From: Henriciella sp.
GTDB lineage: Bacteria; Pseudomonadota; Alphaproteobacteria; Caulobacterales; Hyphomonadaceae
Direction: 5' to 3'
NCBI GenBank assembly: GCA_030066975.1
Contig: JASJAO010000017.1
Span: 1 to 64,000 of the forward strand
DNA length: 64,000 nt
Below, one piece after another: positions 34,571-43,092 of the stretch; position 1 is the first letter of the stretch, and each line of letters opens with the position of its first letter. The notes beneath the pieces were generated by a model, which did not search any database, was not told the DNA's origin, and worked only from the letters and a program-made list of their open reading frames with translations. Both the position numbers and the translations under genes were made by a program.

Positions 34571-35542
34571 GTGTCAGCCCTTCAACGAAGCCTGTCGCGG
34601 ATTCCCTGGGCCTATGTTGGGCGCCGCATTCTGATTGCGATTCCGACCCTGCTTGTCATCATCACGGTTGCATTCTTCATGATGCGGATCGCGCCGGGCG
34701 GTCCGTTTGACGGTGAGCGCAAGCTCAACGCCGCAACCGAAGCCGCGGTCAAAGCCAAGTTCGGCCTCGATAAGCCGTTGATGCAGCAATATTTCGATTA
34801 TCTCATAGGTGTCGTGCAGCTCGACTTCGGACCATCGCTGAAAACGCTTGGGAAGAGCGTGAATGATCTGATCGCCGATGGCTTGCCGATCAGTTTGGCA
34901 ATTGGGTTTCTCTCCATGTTTGTGGCCCTTGTTGTTGGCACCGCGATGGGGATCTTTGCGGGTTTGCGACAAAACACCGTCGGCGACTATTCGGTCATGG
35001 GTTTTGCGATGGCCGGGATTTCGATCCCGACTTTTGTTAGCGGGCCACTTCTGATCCTCACCCTTGCGCTCGGCGCAGGGCTCTTTGCGGTGGGTGGATT
35101 GGGCACGTATCCGAATATCGGGATGACGTTCCACAATATGACTTTGCCAGTTGTGACGCTCGCACTGCCGCAGATTGCGATCATTTCGCGCCTGATGCGG
35201 GCCTCCATGATTGAGACGATGCGCTCAGGTCATATCCGAACTGCCAGAGCCAAGGGGTTGAGCGAGCGCGATGTTGTCTTAAAGCATGCCCTGCCCTCCG
35301 CGATCCTGCCGCTGGTCAGTTATGTGGGTCCGGCCATGGCGCGGGTTATGACCGGGTCGCTGGTGATTGAGCGGATCTTTGGCCTGCCCGGCATGGGCAG
35401 CTATTTCGTCGATGGCGCCATCAACCGCGATTACACCCTCGTGATGGGCGCGCTGATTATCTATGCGACCCTGATTGTGATCTTTAATCTGATCGCTGAT
35501 GTGCTCTACGCGCTGCTGGATCCGAAAGTGAAGTATGACTGA
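34571..35542 (+). CDS. ABC transporter permease, OppB/DppB type
   Basis: A 323-residue inner-membrane permease with six predicted helices and the EAA-loop signature RTARAKGLSERDVVLKHALP. It belongs to the OppB/DppB family of peptide or nickel importers. GTG start with GAGGAG upstream. The stop overlaps the OppC start by 1 nt. No binding protein (OppA) or ATPases (OppD/OppF) are in the neighbourhood. Confidence 0.9.
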   Translation: MSALQRSLSRIPWAYVGRRILIAIPTLLVIITVAFFMMRIAPGGPFDGERKLNAATEAAVKAKFGLDKPLMQQYFDYLIGVVQLDFGPSLKTLGKSVNDLIADGLPISLAIGFLSMFVALVVGTAMGIFAGLRQNTVGDYSVMGFAMAGISIPTFVSGPLLILTLALGAGLFAVGGLGTYPNIGMTFHNMTLPVVTLALPQIAIISRLMRASMIETMRSGHIRTARAKGLSERDVVLKHALPSAILPLVSYVGPAMARVMTGSLVIERIFGLPGMGSYFVDGAINRDYTLVMGALIIYATLIVIFNLIADVLYALLDPKVKYD

Positions 35543-36444
35543 TGGCTGATGCGATGGATCTCACCGGACGGACCGAACCGCTCCAGCAGGCCATGGCGGG
35601 AGGCCGCTCGCTTTGGGACGATGCCCGTGCGAGGCTGTTTCGAAACAAGGCCGCTGTGGTCTCGATGATCATCCTTGGCGTGCTGATCATTATCGCACTG
35701 TTTGGCCCGATGGTCTGGGTACATGATTACAAGACCCAGTCGACGCTGATCAAAGCAGGCCCAACCTTTGACAACTGGCATATCCTCGGGACGGACTTTC
35801 TCGGGCGGGATGCGTTTGCCCGTCTGATGATCGGGCTGAGAATCTCCCTCGCCGTGGGACTTGTTGCAACGATCGTGTCTCTGATCATTGGCGTGACCTG
35901 GGGCGCGATTGCCGGATTTGTTGGCGGGCGGGTCGACAATATCATGATGCGGTTTGTCGATGTGCTTTATGCCATGCCCTTCATCTTCTTTGTGATCCTG
36001 CTGCTCACCGTCTTTGGCCGCAACATCATTCTGATCTTTGCAGCGATTGGTGCCGTCGAGTGGCTTACCATGAGCCGGATTGTGCGTGGCCAGACGCTGG
36101 CGATAAAGAATATGGAGTTTATCGAGGCTGCGCGTGCGACAGGCGTTCCTTTTTTCACCATCATTCGCCGTCACATCTTGCCGAATGTGGTTGGGCCCGT
36201 GGCGGTTTATGTGACGCTGACCATTCCGGTTGTGATTATGGCGGAAAGTTTTTTATCCTTCCTGGGACTCGGGGTGAATGAGCCGCTGACCTCGCTTGGC
36301 GTGCTGATCTCCGAAGGCGCCAAAGAGATGCAGGACAAGCCGTGGATGCTAATGGCCCCAGCCCTCACAATGGGCATTACGCTGCTCTGCCTGAACTTTA
36401 TCGGCGATGGCTTGCGCGACGCGCTCGATCCAAAAGAGCGTTAG
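35542..36444 (+). CDS. ABC transporter permease, OppC/DppC type
   Basis: A 300-residue permease that pairs with the preceding OppB. It has the OppC N-terminal domain (LFRNKAAVVSMIILGVLIII), the extracytoplasmic GTDFLGRDAFARLM element and the EAA loop EAARATGVPFFTIIRRHILP. It overlaps oppB by 1 nt and ends 4 nt into the convergent AEC gene, so no ATPase gene can follow on this strand. Confidence 0.9.
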   Translation: MADAMDLTGRTEPLQQAMAGGRSLWDDARARLFRNKAAVVSMIILGVLIIIALFGPMVWVHDYKTQSTLIKAGPTFDNWHILGTDFLGRDAFARLMIGLRISLAVGLVATIVSLIIGVTWGAIAGFVGGRVDNIMMRFVDVLYAMPFIFFVILLLTVFGRNIILIFAAIGAVEWLTMSRIVRGQTLAIKNMEFIEAARATGVPFFTIIRRHILPNVVGPVAVYVTLTIPVVIMAESFLSFLGLGVNEPLTSLGVLISEGAKEMQDKPWMLMAPALTMGITLLCLNFIGDGLRDALDPKER

Positions 36445-37358
36445 AGCCAGATCTCGGCCAGCCAGATCATCAGAGGCAGCGTGACCGCCGACAACACGGT
36501 TTGAATCGAAATCAGGTTGGCCGCGAGTGCGGCATCTCCGCCGAGTTCCTTGGCCAGGATATAGCCGTTCACCGCAGTTGGGGTCGCGCAACAGATTACG
36601 ATAATGGTGAGATAGAACGCCTCCAGACCCAAGACTGTGCCGAGCCCAAAACCGACCACGGGCAGCAAGATCAGTCTGACCAGCGACCAGCTGAGCGTGC
36701 GGCCGAGGCGGGATGAAATCGATTTGAACGTAACGGCCGCTCCAGCCGTGACCAGACCGAGCGCGATGGCAGGCCGGGACAGGAGATCCAGCGTATCCAA
36801 CGCAACCGCTGGCAAAGGCAGCTGCGTCAAACTGAGCGCGATCCCGATGACACAGGCCATCAGTAGGGGATTCTTCACAAGACTGACCAGAATTGATCCG
36901 CGCGGGGCTTGCCCTTCATCTCCATTCGAGAAATGCAGCAAGGCGGTGACCGAGATCAAATTTGCGAGCGGGATCAAAACCGCCGCAGCAATGGCGACCA
37001 GAGCGAGGCCGGGCGCGCCGAACAGTGTTTCCGACATGGCAAGCGCGACAAACGTGTTCCAACGGACATTTGACTGGACAATGGGGCCAACGGCGTCGCG
37101 TGAGGAACGCTCGAACGCGAGAGCCAAAAGGCCGATGCCGCCAAGGATGAGCTGGGCGGCCAGCAGCGCCAGAATGAAGCCAATCGGAACGCTGCTGAGG
37201 TCCGCCCCCTGCAGGACTTTGACGATCAGAGCCGGGAAGAAGATGTAATAACTGATCCGCTCCAGCGCGCGCCATCCGGCATCTGGAAGAAACCGGGTCT
37301 GACGGCAAGCATATCCGAGCACCAGCAGAACAATGATTGGCAACAGCGCTTGAATCAT
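36441..37358 (-). CDS. AEC family transporter (auxin efflux carrier-like)
   Basis: A 305-residue protein with about ten membrane helices in two halves. The family pattern of a Pro-Ala-Leu-Ile element in TM2 (YIFFPALIVKVL) and CCATPTAVNGYILA in the second half is present. Bacterial AEC carriers export or import dicarboxylates such as malonate and malate. No regulator is adjacent. It overlaps oppC at the 3' end by 4 nt. Confidence 0.87.
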   Translation of the reverse strand: MIQALLPIIVLLVLGYACRQTRFLPDAGWRALERISYYIFFPALIVKVLQGADLSSVPIGFILALLAAQLILGGIGLLALAFERSSRDAVGPIVQSNVRWNTFVALAMSETLFGAPGLALVAIAAAVLIPLANLISVTALLHFSNGDEGQAPRGSILVSLVKNPLLMACVIGIALSLTQLPLPAVALDTLDLLSRPAIALGLVTAGAAVTFKSISSRLGRTLSWSLVRLILLPVVGFGLGTVLGLEAFYLTIIVICCATPTAVNGYILAKELGGDAALAANLISIQTVLSAVTLPLMIWLAEIWL

Positions 37359-37599
37359 CAGACCCGAACCTCAAAGAGAACCCCGCCCGGCTGATGCACC
37401 GGAGATGAACCGGCGTCAATTGGGCGGGCGGGGGAGGAAACGGCCGGAAAGCCAGCACCTGTGTCCGGCCTCGCGATTTGGCGCGGGTCGGGGAGTAGGT
37501 TTGGTTTTGGTTGGGGGGGCTGGCCCGGCGCTGAGGCGCTGGCGCGCTAGCCGGGCGAAGCAGGTTCCGTATCGCGCTTCGCGCTCACATGAACCGAGT
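37359..37599. other. Intergenic stretch without a supported gene
   Basis: This stretch, upstream of the AEC gene, is GC-rich and contains short inverted repeats such as GCCCGGC/GCCGGGC near 37528-37557. Open frames here have no family features. It probably holds the AEC promoter, but no clear -35/-10 pair can be named. Confidence 0.5.
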
Positions 37600-38061
37600 T
37601 CAGGGCTGTTTGTATTCGGTGAGCCCTGGAGGATTGGACCTATAGGGCGGGCCCTGGCCTGCGGCGTGGCGATACCAGAGTGGCGGGGTGAACCCCGCCC
37701 TACAAGAAAATTTCGACGACACCCGCGGAGGCGGGTGTCCAGGGACCACGGATAGCCCCACCATCCATGGGCAGAGATCGGTCCATGGATACCCGTTTTC
37801 ACGAGTATTGGCGGATTGGGAGGCGAGGAGGCGATCCATCGGCCGCGCATATTGCCGGATGTCGTCCGGCCTCCACGGTGTCGGCTTGGCGGGATCATCG
37901 CCGAGGCCGAGGACGTGGACTTTGCCGTTCGGCATCACCATCAGCAGGCGCTCACGGCCGTCGAGGGCTTTGCACGCGAGCAGATAGGCGAGCTGCAGCC
38001 ACAGCCAGGGCCAGGCCTTGGGCGGGCAATAGTCAAACAGATCGCGGTAACGCTCAAACAT
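37600..38061 (-). CDS. Hypothetical protein with repeat-derived C-terminus
   Basis: From ATG 38061 the first ~80 residues look protein-like: FERYRDLFDYCPPKAWPWLW, then a helical stretch and DGRERLLMVMPNGKVHVLGL. The last ~70 residues (for example AGFTPPLWYRHAAGQGPPYR) are translation of the inverted-repeat cluster and unlikely to be ancestral. The gene may have been extended or truncated by repeat insertion. No family recognised; an in-frame ATG at 38238 is an unlikely start. Confidence 0.4.
   Translation of the reverse strand: MFERYRDLFDYCPPKAWPWLWLQLAYLLACKALDGRERLLMVMPNGKVHVLGLGDDPAKPTPWRPDDIRQYARPMDRLLASQSANTRENGYPWTDLCPWMVGLSVVPGHPPPRVSSKFSCRAGFTPPLWYRHAAGQGPPYRSNPPGLTEYKQP
37643..37739. 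repeat. Cluster of inverted repeats, REP-like
   Basis: Three perfect inverted repeats are packed together: TAGGGCGGG/CCCGCCCTA (37643-37651 and 37694-37702), GGCGGGG-TGAA-CCCCGCC (37682-37699) and GACACCCGC-GGAG-GCGGGTGTC (37718-37739). The GC-rich TAGGGCGGGGT-type core resembles extragenic palindromes scattered in many proteobacteria. They lie inside the 3' part of a hypothetical frame and probably inserted there. Confidence 0.65.
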
Positions 38062-38225
38062 CACGGGCCAGAGTATGATCGCAGTCTGTATTCGGTCGGA
38101 TTGATTTTGTGTTCTCAGGGTGGCCGTAAAGCAGAAAATTCCACGAATTTTGTCAGATCCGGTAAACCCTGCTTCAATTCGAATGACATAGCTTGGTCCG
38201 TCGAGCGATGGGAGCGCGCCGGTCA

Positions 38226-39638
38226 ATGATACGCACATATTTGAACCACCGTATTTCGACTGTGTGGCAGCGCTTTGGATCCAATCGACGCGGCAATGTG
38301 GTGATGTTGTTTGCGCTCTGTCTGTTGCCGCTCATGTTCGTCGTCGGCTTCGCCATTGATCACTCACGCCAGCAGAATTATCAGACGAAAATCCAGTACG
38401 CGCTGGATTTCGCCGTCATTTCGACTGCACGCATCGCGCTGACGAGTAACCGCACCGATGACGAATTGACAAAGATGGCGCAGGATTTTTTCAATTCCGA
38501 GCTGAAAAATTACGGCAATATATCCCTCAGCCCGGTTAAGTTTTCACGCCAGGGCGACTTGGTCTCCCTGACCGTGTCGGGCGACATGCCAACCACCGTG
38601 ATGCAGGTGGCCGGCCGCGACCGTATCCCGCTGGGGACTGAATCCGCCGCTGTGTTTGGCGAACCGCGTGAGGCCGAAATCGCATTGGTGTTGGATACAT
38701 CATATTCCATGAACGGTTCAAAGCTCTCCACGCTGCGCACCGCGGCGACGGATCTGGTGGAGACATTGGTCGTGCCGGGCTCGGACACAATCAAGATGTC
38801 GATCACGCCGTTTGCAACTTATGTGAATGTTGGCACGGACAAAAAAGGTGAGAGTTGGCTTGATGTCGAAGCCAACAGGTCCGGCACTTATCAAAGCTGC
38901 AGCGTCGACAGCACCTGGCGTCAGAACAATTGCGTTCGGGAAGCCTATGCCTGTACGCGAGATGGCGTCAGCCGCACCTGTCACCGCTGGAATTGCGGCG
39001 GCAAGACCGGCCCGAGGACCTGCACGACCAAAACCTGGACCAACAAGTGGTATGGCTGTGTGAAGTCGCGCGATAACCCGTATAATATCAAGGACAGCAA
39101 TTATGGCTCCAAGCCCGTGGTCGGCATTGTCACAGGCGGCTCCTGGGCCTGCCCAAGGCCGATCCAGGCCCTGACCAGTGATCCGACCAGTCTGAAATCC
39201 AGCATCTCTTCGCTGAACGCCTCGCAGAACACCTATATCGCGACGGGGCTGACCTGGGGGTTTCGGACCCTGTCGCCGCAGGCGCCCTTTGATCAGGCCG
39301 ATCCCTATATGTCATTCTACAATGATGGCGGTCGAAAGGCCCTGATCTTGATGTCGGACGGCGCCAATACCAAGTCACCGCGCTCTGATGGCAAACATAC
39401 GGGCAGCGATAAATCCCTCGCCGACGACATTACCGAGGATGTCTGCGATGAGATCAAGGCACAGCAGATCGAGCTTTACACGATCGCGTTCGAGATCACC
39501 GACACGGCAACCAAGCAATTGCTCGAGGGCTGCGCCACCTCTGCGGATTTCTATTACGACGCCTCAAACGCGAGTGAGTTGCTGGACGCCTTCAAGCAGA
39601 TCGGCAACGAATTCAGAGAAATCGCGCTCGCGCGCTAA
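38226..39638 (+). CDS. TadG-like pilus assembly protein with VWA domain
   Basis: A 470-residue protein from ATG 38226. The N-terminal TadE/TadG segment has a membrane helix (NVVMLFALCLLPLMFVVGFAIDHSRQ), and a VWA domain follows with the MIDAS motif DTSYS (157-161). Between the VWA strands is an insertion with eight cysteines (about residues 225-309). TadG proteins are envelope pseudopilin-like parts of the Tad/Flp pilus. No other tad genes are in the window, so it is a lone copy. The in-frame GTG at 38193 is less likely. It overlaps the convergent dioxygenase by 4 nt. Confidence 0.83.
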   Translation: MIRTYLNHRISTVWQRFGSNRRGNVVMLFALCLLPLMFVVGFAIDHSRQQNYQTKIQYALDFAVISTARIALTSNRTDDELTKMAQDFFNSELKNYGNISLSPVKFSRQGDLVSLTVSGDMPTTVMQVAGRDRIPLGTESAAVFGEPREAEIALVLDTSYSMNGSKLSTLRTAATDLVETLVVPGSDTIKMSITPFATYVNVGTDKKGESWLDVEANRSGTYQSCSVDSTWRQNNCVREAYACTRDGVSRTCHRWNCGGKTGPRTCTTKTWTNKWYGCVKSRDNPYNIKDSNYGSKPVVGIVTGGSWACPRPIQALTSDPTSLKSSISSLNASQNTYIATGLTWGFRTLSPQAPFDQADPYMSFYNDGGRKALILMSDGANTKSPRSDGKHTGSDKSLADDITEDVCDEIKAQQIELYTIAFEITDTATKQLLEGCATSADFYYDASNASELLDAFKQIGNEFREIALAR

Positions 39639-40483
39639 AACGCCGTATCGGCAATCGTGGTGCGATGGAGCAGCCGGTCATAGCCATCATAACCGCCAGT
39701 GGCCGCGTGCAACAGAGAGCGATTATCCCACATGACCAGCATGTCCGGCGCCCATTTGTGCGCATAGACGAGATCGGTCTGCGTCTGGTGGGCGTAGAAC
39801 TCCATCAGGAGCGCCTGGCTTTCGGCTTTGGAGAGACCGGCAAAGGACTGGATATAGGCAGGTGAACTGTAGAGCGCCTTGTCGCCGGTTTCGCGGTGGG
39901 TGCGCACGAAGGGGTGCTGGCAGGTCTCCCGGGCTTTCTCGCTGGCAAGGATCTGCATGCTGCGGCCGGCCTCCTGATCGTCTTGCCCATAAGCTCCGTC
40001 CGGCGCGTAGCCAAACTCTGCCGAATGGATGGCTGTGAGCTCGTCGGCCTTGTCTCTCAGCGCATCTGGCAGACGTTCATAGGCGGCGACCTGATCGGCA
40101 AACAGCGTGTCGCCCCCATGCGGCGGAATGGTGAGGCCATAAAGGACCGTGCCCGCCGGTGGCACGCGCAGAAAGCTCCAGTCGGTGTGAAAGATCTCGG
40201 CAAAGATCGAGGTTCGCTCGTCCGCCTTGCGCTGGATCGCGGCGATGTGCTCGTGGCCCTTAATAGGCGCGAAGAACGGATCTTCGCCGAAGCCTCCGAA
40301 ATAGAGTGTGAAGCGTTCGAGGTCGTGATCGCTGAGGTGCTGCTCCGGGAAGATAAGCACTTTGTGTTCAACCCAGCGCGCACGCAGCTCGGCGACGAGA
40401 TCCTCAGAGAGCGTCTGGCGCAAATCTATGCCGGTGACGACGGCGCCGCAGGCCCCGCCCGTGGCTTGGATTGTCAGGCTCAT
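39635..40483 (-). CDS. TauD/TfdA-family Fe(II)/2-oxoglutarate dioxygenase
   Basis: A 282-residue non-haem iron dioxygenase. The facial triad is H99-x-D101 (FHTDWSF) and H259 (NRSLLHAATG), with the 2-oxoglutarate-binding arginine at R274 (LLHRTTI). Family members oxidise taurine, 2,4-D or other small sulfonates, amines or acids. No sulfonate transporter is nearby, so the substrate is unknown. Confidence 0.9.
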   Translation of the reverse strand: MSLTIQATGGACGAVVTGIDLRQTLSEDLVAELRARWVEHKVLIFPEQHLSDHDLERFTLYFGGFGEDPFFAPIKGHEHIAAIQRKADERTSIFAEIFHTDWSFLRVPPAGTVLYGLTIPPHGGDTLFADQVAAYERLPDALRDKADELTAIHSAEFGYAPDGAYGQDDQEAGRSMQILASEKARETCQHPFVRTHRETGDKALYSSPAYIQSFAGLSKAESQALLMEFYAHQTQTDLVYAHKWAPDMLVMWDNRSLLHAATGGYDGYDRLLHRTTIADTAF

Positions 40484-40544
40484 GTTCAGTCCTCCCGCAG
40501 CGCGCCGTCATTCTTGTGATCTTGGCTGTGGGGGTCAGCTTACA

Positions 40545-41417
40545 TTACAGGACGCGCCCGGCAACCGCATCAAGCTTTGCCAGCAAGGCCGGGTCGCGGG
40601 CCTCGGGCGCCGTGATCAGAGCATAGTCGAGACAGGTTTCAATGCCTTGCGGACTGGGCGTGCGGGGCGTGTCCTGGAGCGCGGCGGCAAGCTTTGCGAT
40701 GGCCGCTTTTGCGCGAGCTGTGTTATTGGCCATGACTTCAAGGATGTTCGTGACTTCGACAGCCGCGGTATCGTCGCGCCAGCAATCATAGTCTGTCACC
40801 ATGGCCATGGTCGCATAAGGCAGCTCCGCCTCGCGCGCGAGTTTGGCTTCCGGCATATTGGTCATGCCGATCACGTCGCAGCCCCACTGGCGATAGAGGT
40901 GGCTTTCGGCGCGCGAGGAGAATTGCGGGCCTTCCATGACGAGATAGGTGCCGCCGCGATGGACCTCAGCCCCTGCGGCTGTGGCGGCGTCTCCGGCCAG
41001 CGCCGACAGGCGCGAACAGATCGGATCTGCCATGGAGACGTGCGCGACCATGCCGGGGCCGAAGAAGCTTTTCTCGCGGGCAAAAGTGCGGTCGATGAAC
41101 TGATCGACCATGACGAAACTGCCGGGTGGGTATTGTTCCTGCAGCGAACCGCAGGCGGAGATAGAGAGAATGTCTGTGCAGCCAGCGCGTTTGAGGGCGT
41201 CAATATTGGCGCGGTAGGGCACAGTGGTGGGGGTCAGGCGATGCCCTGCCCCGTGGCGCGGCAGGAAGACGAAGTCGACCGCGCCGATCGACCCCAGCGT
41301 GAGCGGCCCTGACGTTGGCCCCCAAGGGGTCTCAATGACCTGCTGGCGCGCGTTCTCAAGACCGTCAATCTGATACAGGCCCGAGCCGCCAATCACGCCA
41401 ATGGTCCATTTGGTCAT
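40545..41417 (-). CDS. mtnP: S-methyl-5'-thioadenosine phosphorylase
   Basis: Phosphorolyses methylthioadenosine to adenine and methylthioribose-1-phosphate in methionine salvage. It has 290 residues from ATG 41417, which follows GGAGGG. PNP family motifs: IGVIGGSGLYQIDGL at the N-terminus, FLPRHGAGH, the phosphate-binding SACGSL, and YLVMEGPQFSSRAES and GMTNMPEAKLAREAELPYA, which point to MTA rather than purine nucleoside. Other salvage genes (mtnA, mtnC) are not in the window. Confidence 0.93.
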   Translation of the reverse strand: MTKWTIGVIGGSGLYQIDGLENARQQVIETPWGPTSGPLTLGSIGAVDFVFLPRHGAGHRLTPTTVPYRANIDALKRAGCTDILSISACGSLQEQYPPGSFVMVDQFIDRTFAREKSFFGPGMVAHVSMADPICSRLSALAGDAATAAGAEVHRGGTYLVMEGPQFSSRAESHLYRQWGCDVIGMTNMPEAKLAREAELPYATMAMVTDYDCWRDDTAAVEVTNILEVMANNTARAKAAIAKLAAALQDTPRTPSPQGIETCLDYALITAPEARDPALLAKLDAVAGRVL

Positions 41418-41484
41418 TGCACCCTCCAACAGAAACCCTCGTCCTTGGAGCAATCCAGAGCGGGATCGTCAATTCACGAAGTTC

Positions 41485-42024
41485 TTAATTGCAGGCCGGA
41501 CGGATCAGAGCTTGATCATTGGTCGCGTTGGTCCCCAGAAACTCAATGAAACAGCGTCCGTCCTCCGTTTCAAACAGGCGATTACCAGTTCCAAATGTAT
41601 GGGTGATATCGTTGACCACCAACGTATAAAAGCCATTGCTGTTTGGTCGAACATAAGTGACGCTGACTCGATCACCGGTACCAAGCAACATGGACTGAGT
41701 TGATCCGATTGCGACTGGGAGTGGCTCATCCTGAATCAAGACCGCGTCCACGCCAGGCAACTCAATCCCGGACGATTGTCTAACGATCCGGCTGCTGATC
41801 TCGCTCGCCTTGATCAATATGGCGCTCGCCTCCTCGGCAGAATTCGGGTCGATCTCAGAAACACTATCAAGATTTTCAGCAATTTGAGTCAGTGCGACCG
41901 CCATTTGCTCGAGTGACTTTGGCGACGTATCTCCGATCGCCAGAAACATTCCAGCGGCACCGACGGCCAGCCCTCCCAGCCCGGATATGGCCGATGTGAT
42001 TGTTGAAAACTTGCTCTCTGCCAT
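41485..42024 (-). CDS. Hypothetical protein with N-terminal membrane segment
   Basis: A 179-residue protein from ATG 42024. It has one hydrophobic helix (LGGLAVGAAGMFLAI), then a helical part (SLEQMAVALTQIAENLDSVS) and a beta-rich C-terminal domain with two cysteines. I do not recognise the family. It lies just outside the petABC terminator and is isolated from mtnP by 67 bp. Membrane anchoring is likely; function unknown. Confidence 0.65.
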   Translation of the reverse strand: MAESKFSTITSAISGLGGLAVGAAGMFLAIGDTSPKSLEQMAVALTQIAENLDSVSEIDPNSAEEASAILIKASEISSRIVRQSSGIELPGVDAVLIQDEPLPVAIGSTQSMLLGTGDRVSVTYVRPNSNGFYTLVVNDITHTFGTGNRLFETEDGRCFIEFLGTNATNDQALIRPACN

Positions 42025-42071
42025 TGTAACCCCCTGAAAGACATCAGCAGAGTCACTAAAACTCAGGAGCA

Positions 42072-42103
42072 CAAAAAAATAAAGCCGCTCAATCGCGGCT
42101 TTA
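42072..42103 (-). terminator. Rho-independent terminator of the petABC operon
   Basis: On the minus strand, the stem AAAGCCGC/GCGGCTTT (42081-42088 and 42095-42102, loop TCAATC) is followed by a run of seven T (42079-42073 complement). It lies 33 bp behind the petC stop codon. Confidence 0.85.
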
Positions 42104-42135
42104 TTGGCAAGTCATTTGATGGTTTGAATTCGGTC

Positions 42136-43077
42136 CTAGTGCCCGACTTTGCGCCAGATGCGCTGGTAGGAGAACCAGAGCAGGAGTGACAGGAGCACGA
42201 GATAGATCATGACCGGCAGGCCGAGGCTCTTGCGCTGGCTCTGTTTCGGATCACCGGCCCATTGCAGGAATTGCGCGATATCATAAGCCATCTGATCGAC
42301 GGTGGCTTCGGTGCCGTCCATATACTCGACCCGGCCATCGGTCAGCTGCGGGGCCATGGCGAGGAAACCGCCATAAGGCACGTGACGCGGATCGCCGTCC
42401 CACTGCGCCGTCACATCGCCCGGCATATAGGGGTTATAGTACTGGCCAAGCGGCTGAACCAGTTCGCCGTGCGTCTTATCATCGTCGAATTTGATATAGT
42501 TCTCGTTCAGGCCGTCTTCGCCTTCCCGCGTCAGGATGGTTTCCGGATCGGGATAGCCTTTGATCAGGCGATAAACGTAAGATGCGCCTTCGCCGTCAGC
42601 GCCATGACCGCGAGCTTTTGTGATCACGGACAGATCTGGTGGGTAGGCCCCGCCATTCGCAGCCCGCGCTGCCTGCTCGTTCGGATAGGGTGAGCGGAAA
42701 GGATCTGAAGGCCGGGCCGGGCGATAATCATAATCACCGGAATCATTCGGGACAGGATCAAGGATTTCATCCATTGCCGCGAACTCTTTGACCAGCGGAT
42801 TATCGTTCGCATTTGGATATTCGTAATCGTAGAAGGGACCGCCTTTCTCACCGAGATTGCGGTAAGACAGCAGCTTCATGCCATGACAGGCGGCGCAAAC
42901 CTCGCGGTAAACCTGATAGCCGCGCTGCACGCTGTCCATTTCGAGCTTGCCAACCGGGCCAGCGAAAGGCCAACCGCCTTCCGGAGCATCAGCGTGTTTG
43001 GACCCGCCAGCCGCATGCGCGGTTGTCGCAATAGCGAGAGCCGAGAAGCCCGCGAAGAGAGTACGAAGAAGTTTCAT
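42136..43077 (-). CDS. petC: Cytochrome c1, bc1 complex
   Basis: Electron-accepting c-type haem subunit of ubiquinol:cytochrome c reductase. The 313-residue precursor has a signal peptide (ending AHA-22), the haem attachment motif C61-AAC64-H65, a likely axial Met in GGFLAMAPQLTDG and a C-terminal membrane anchor (MIYLVLLSLLLWFSYQRIW). It is the last gene of petABC and starts 15 bp after petB. PetB and petC are separate, not fused. Confidence 0.96.
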   Translation of the reverse strand: MKLLRTLFAGFSALAIATTAHAAGGSKHADAPEGGWPFAGPVGKLEMDSVQRGYQVYREVCAACHGMKLLSYRNLGEKGGPFYDYEYPNANDNPLVKEFAAMDEILDPVPNDSGDYDYRPARPSDPFRSPYPNEQAARAANGGAYPPDLSVITKARGHGADGEGASYVYRLIKGYPDPETILTREGEDGLNENYIKFDDDKTHGELVQPLGQYYNPYMPGDVTAQWDGDPRHVPYGGFLAMAPQLTDGRVEYMDGTEATVDQMAYDIAQFLQWAGDPKQSQRKSLGLPVMIYLVLLSLLLWFSYQRIWRKVGH

Positions 43078-43092
43078 GTCCGATCGTGTCCC

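Noticed and set aside
37416-37898. Alternative minus-strand frame across the inverted repeats
   Set aside because: Its translation is repeat-derived throughout, with no protein-like N-terminus.
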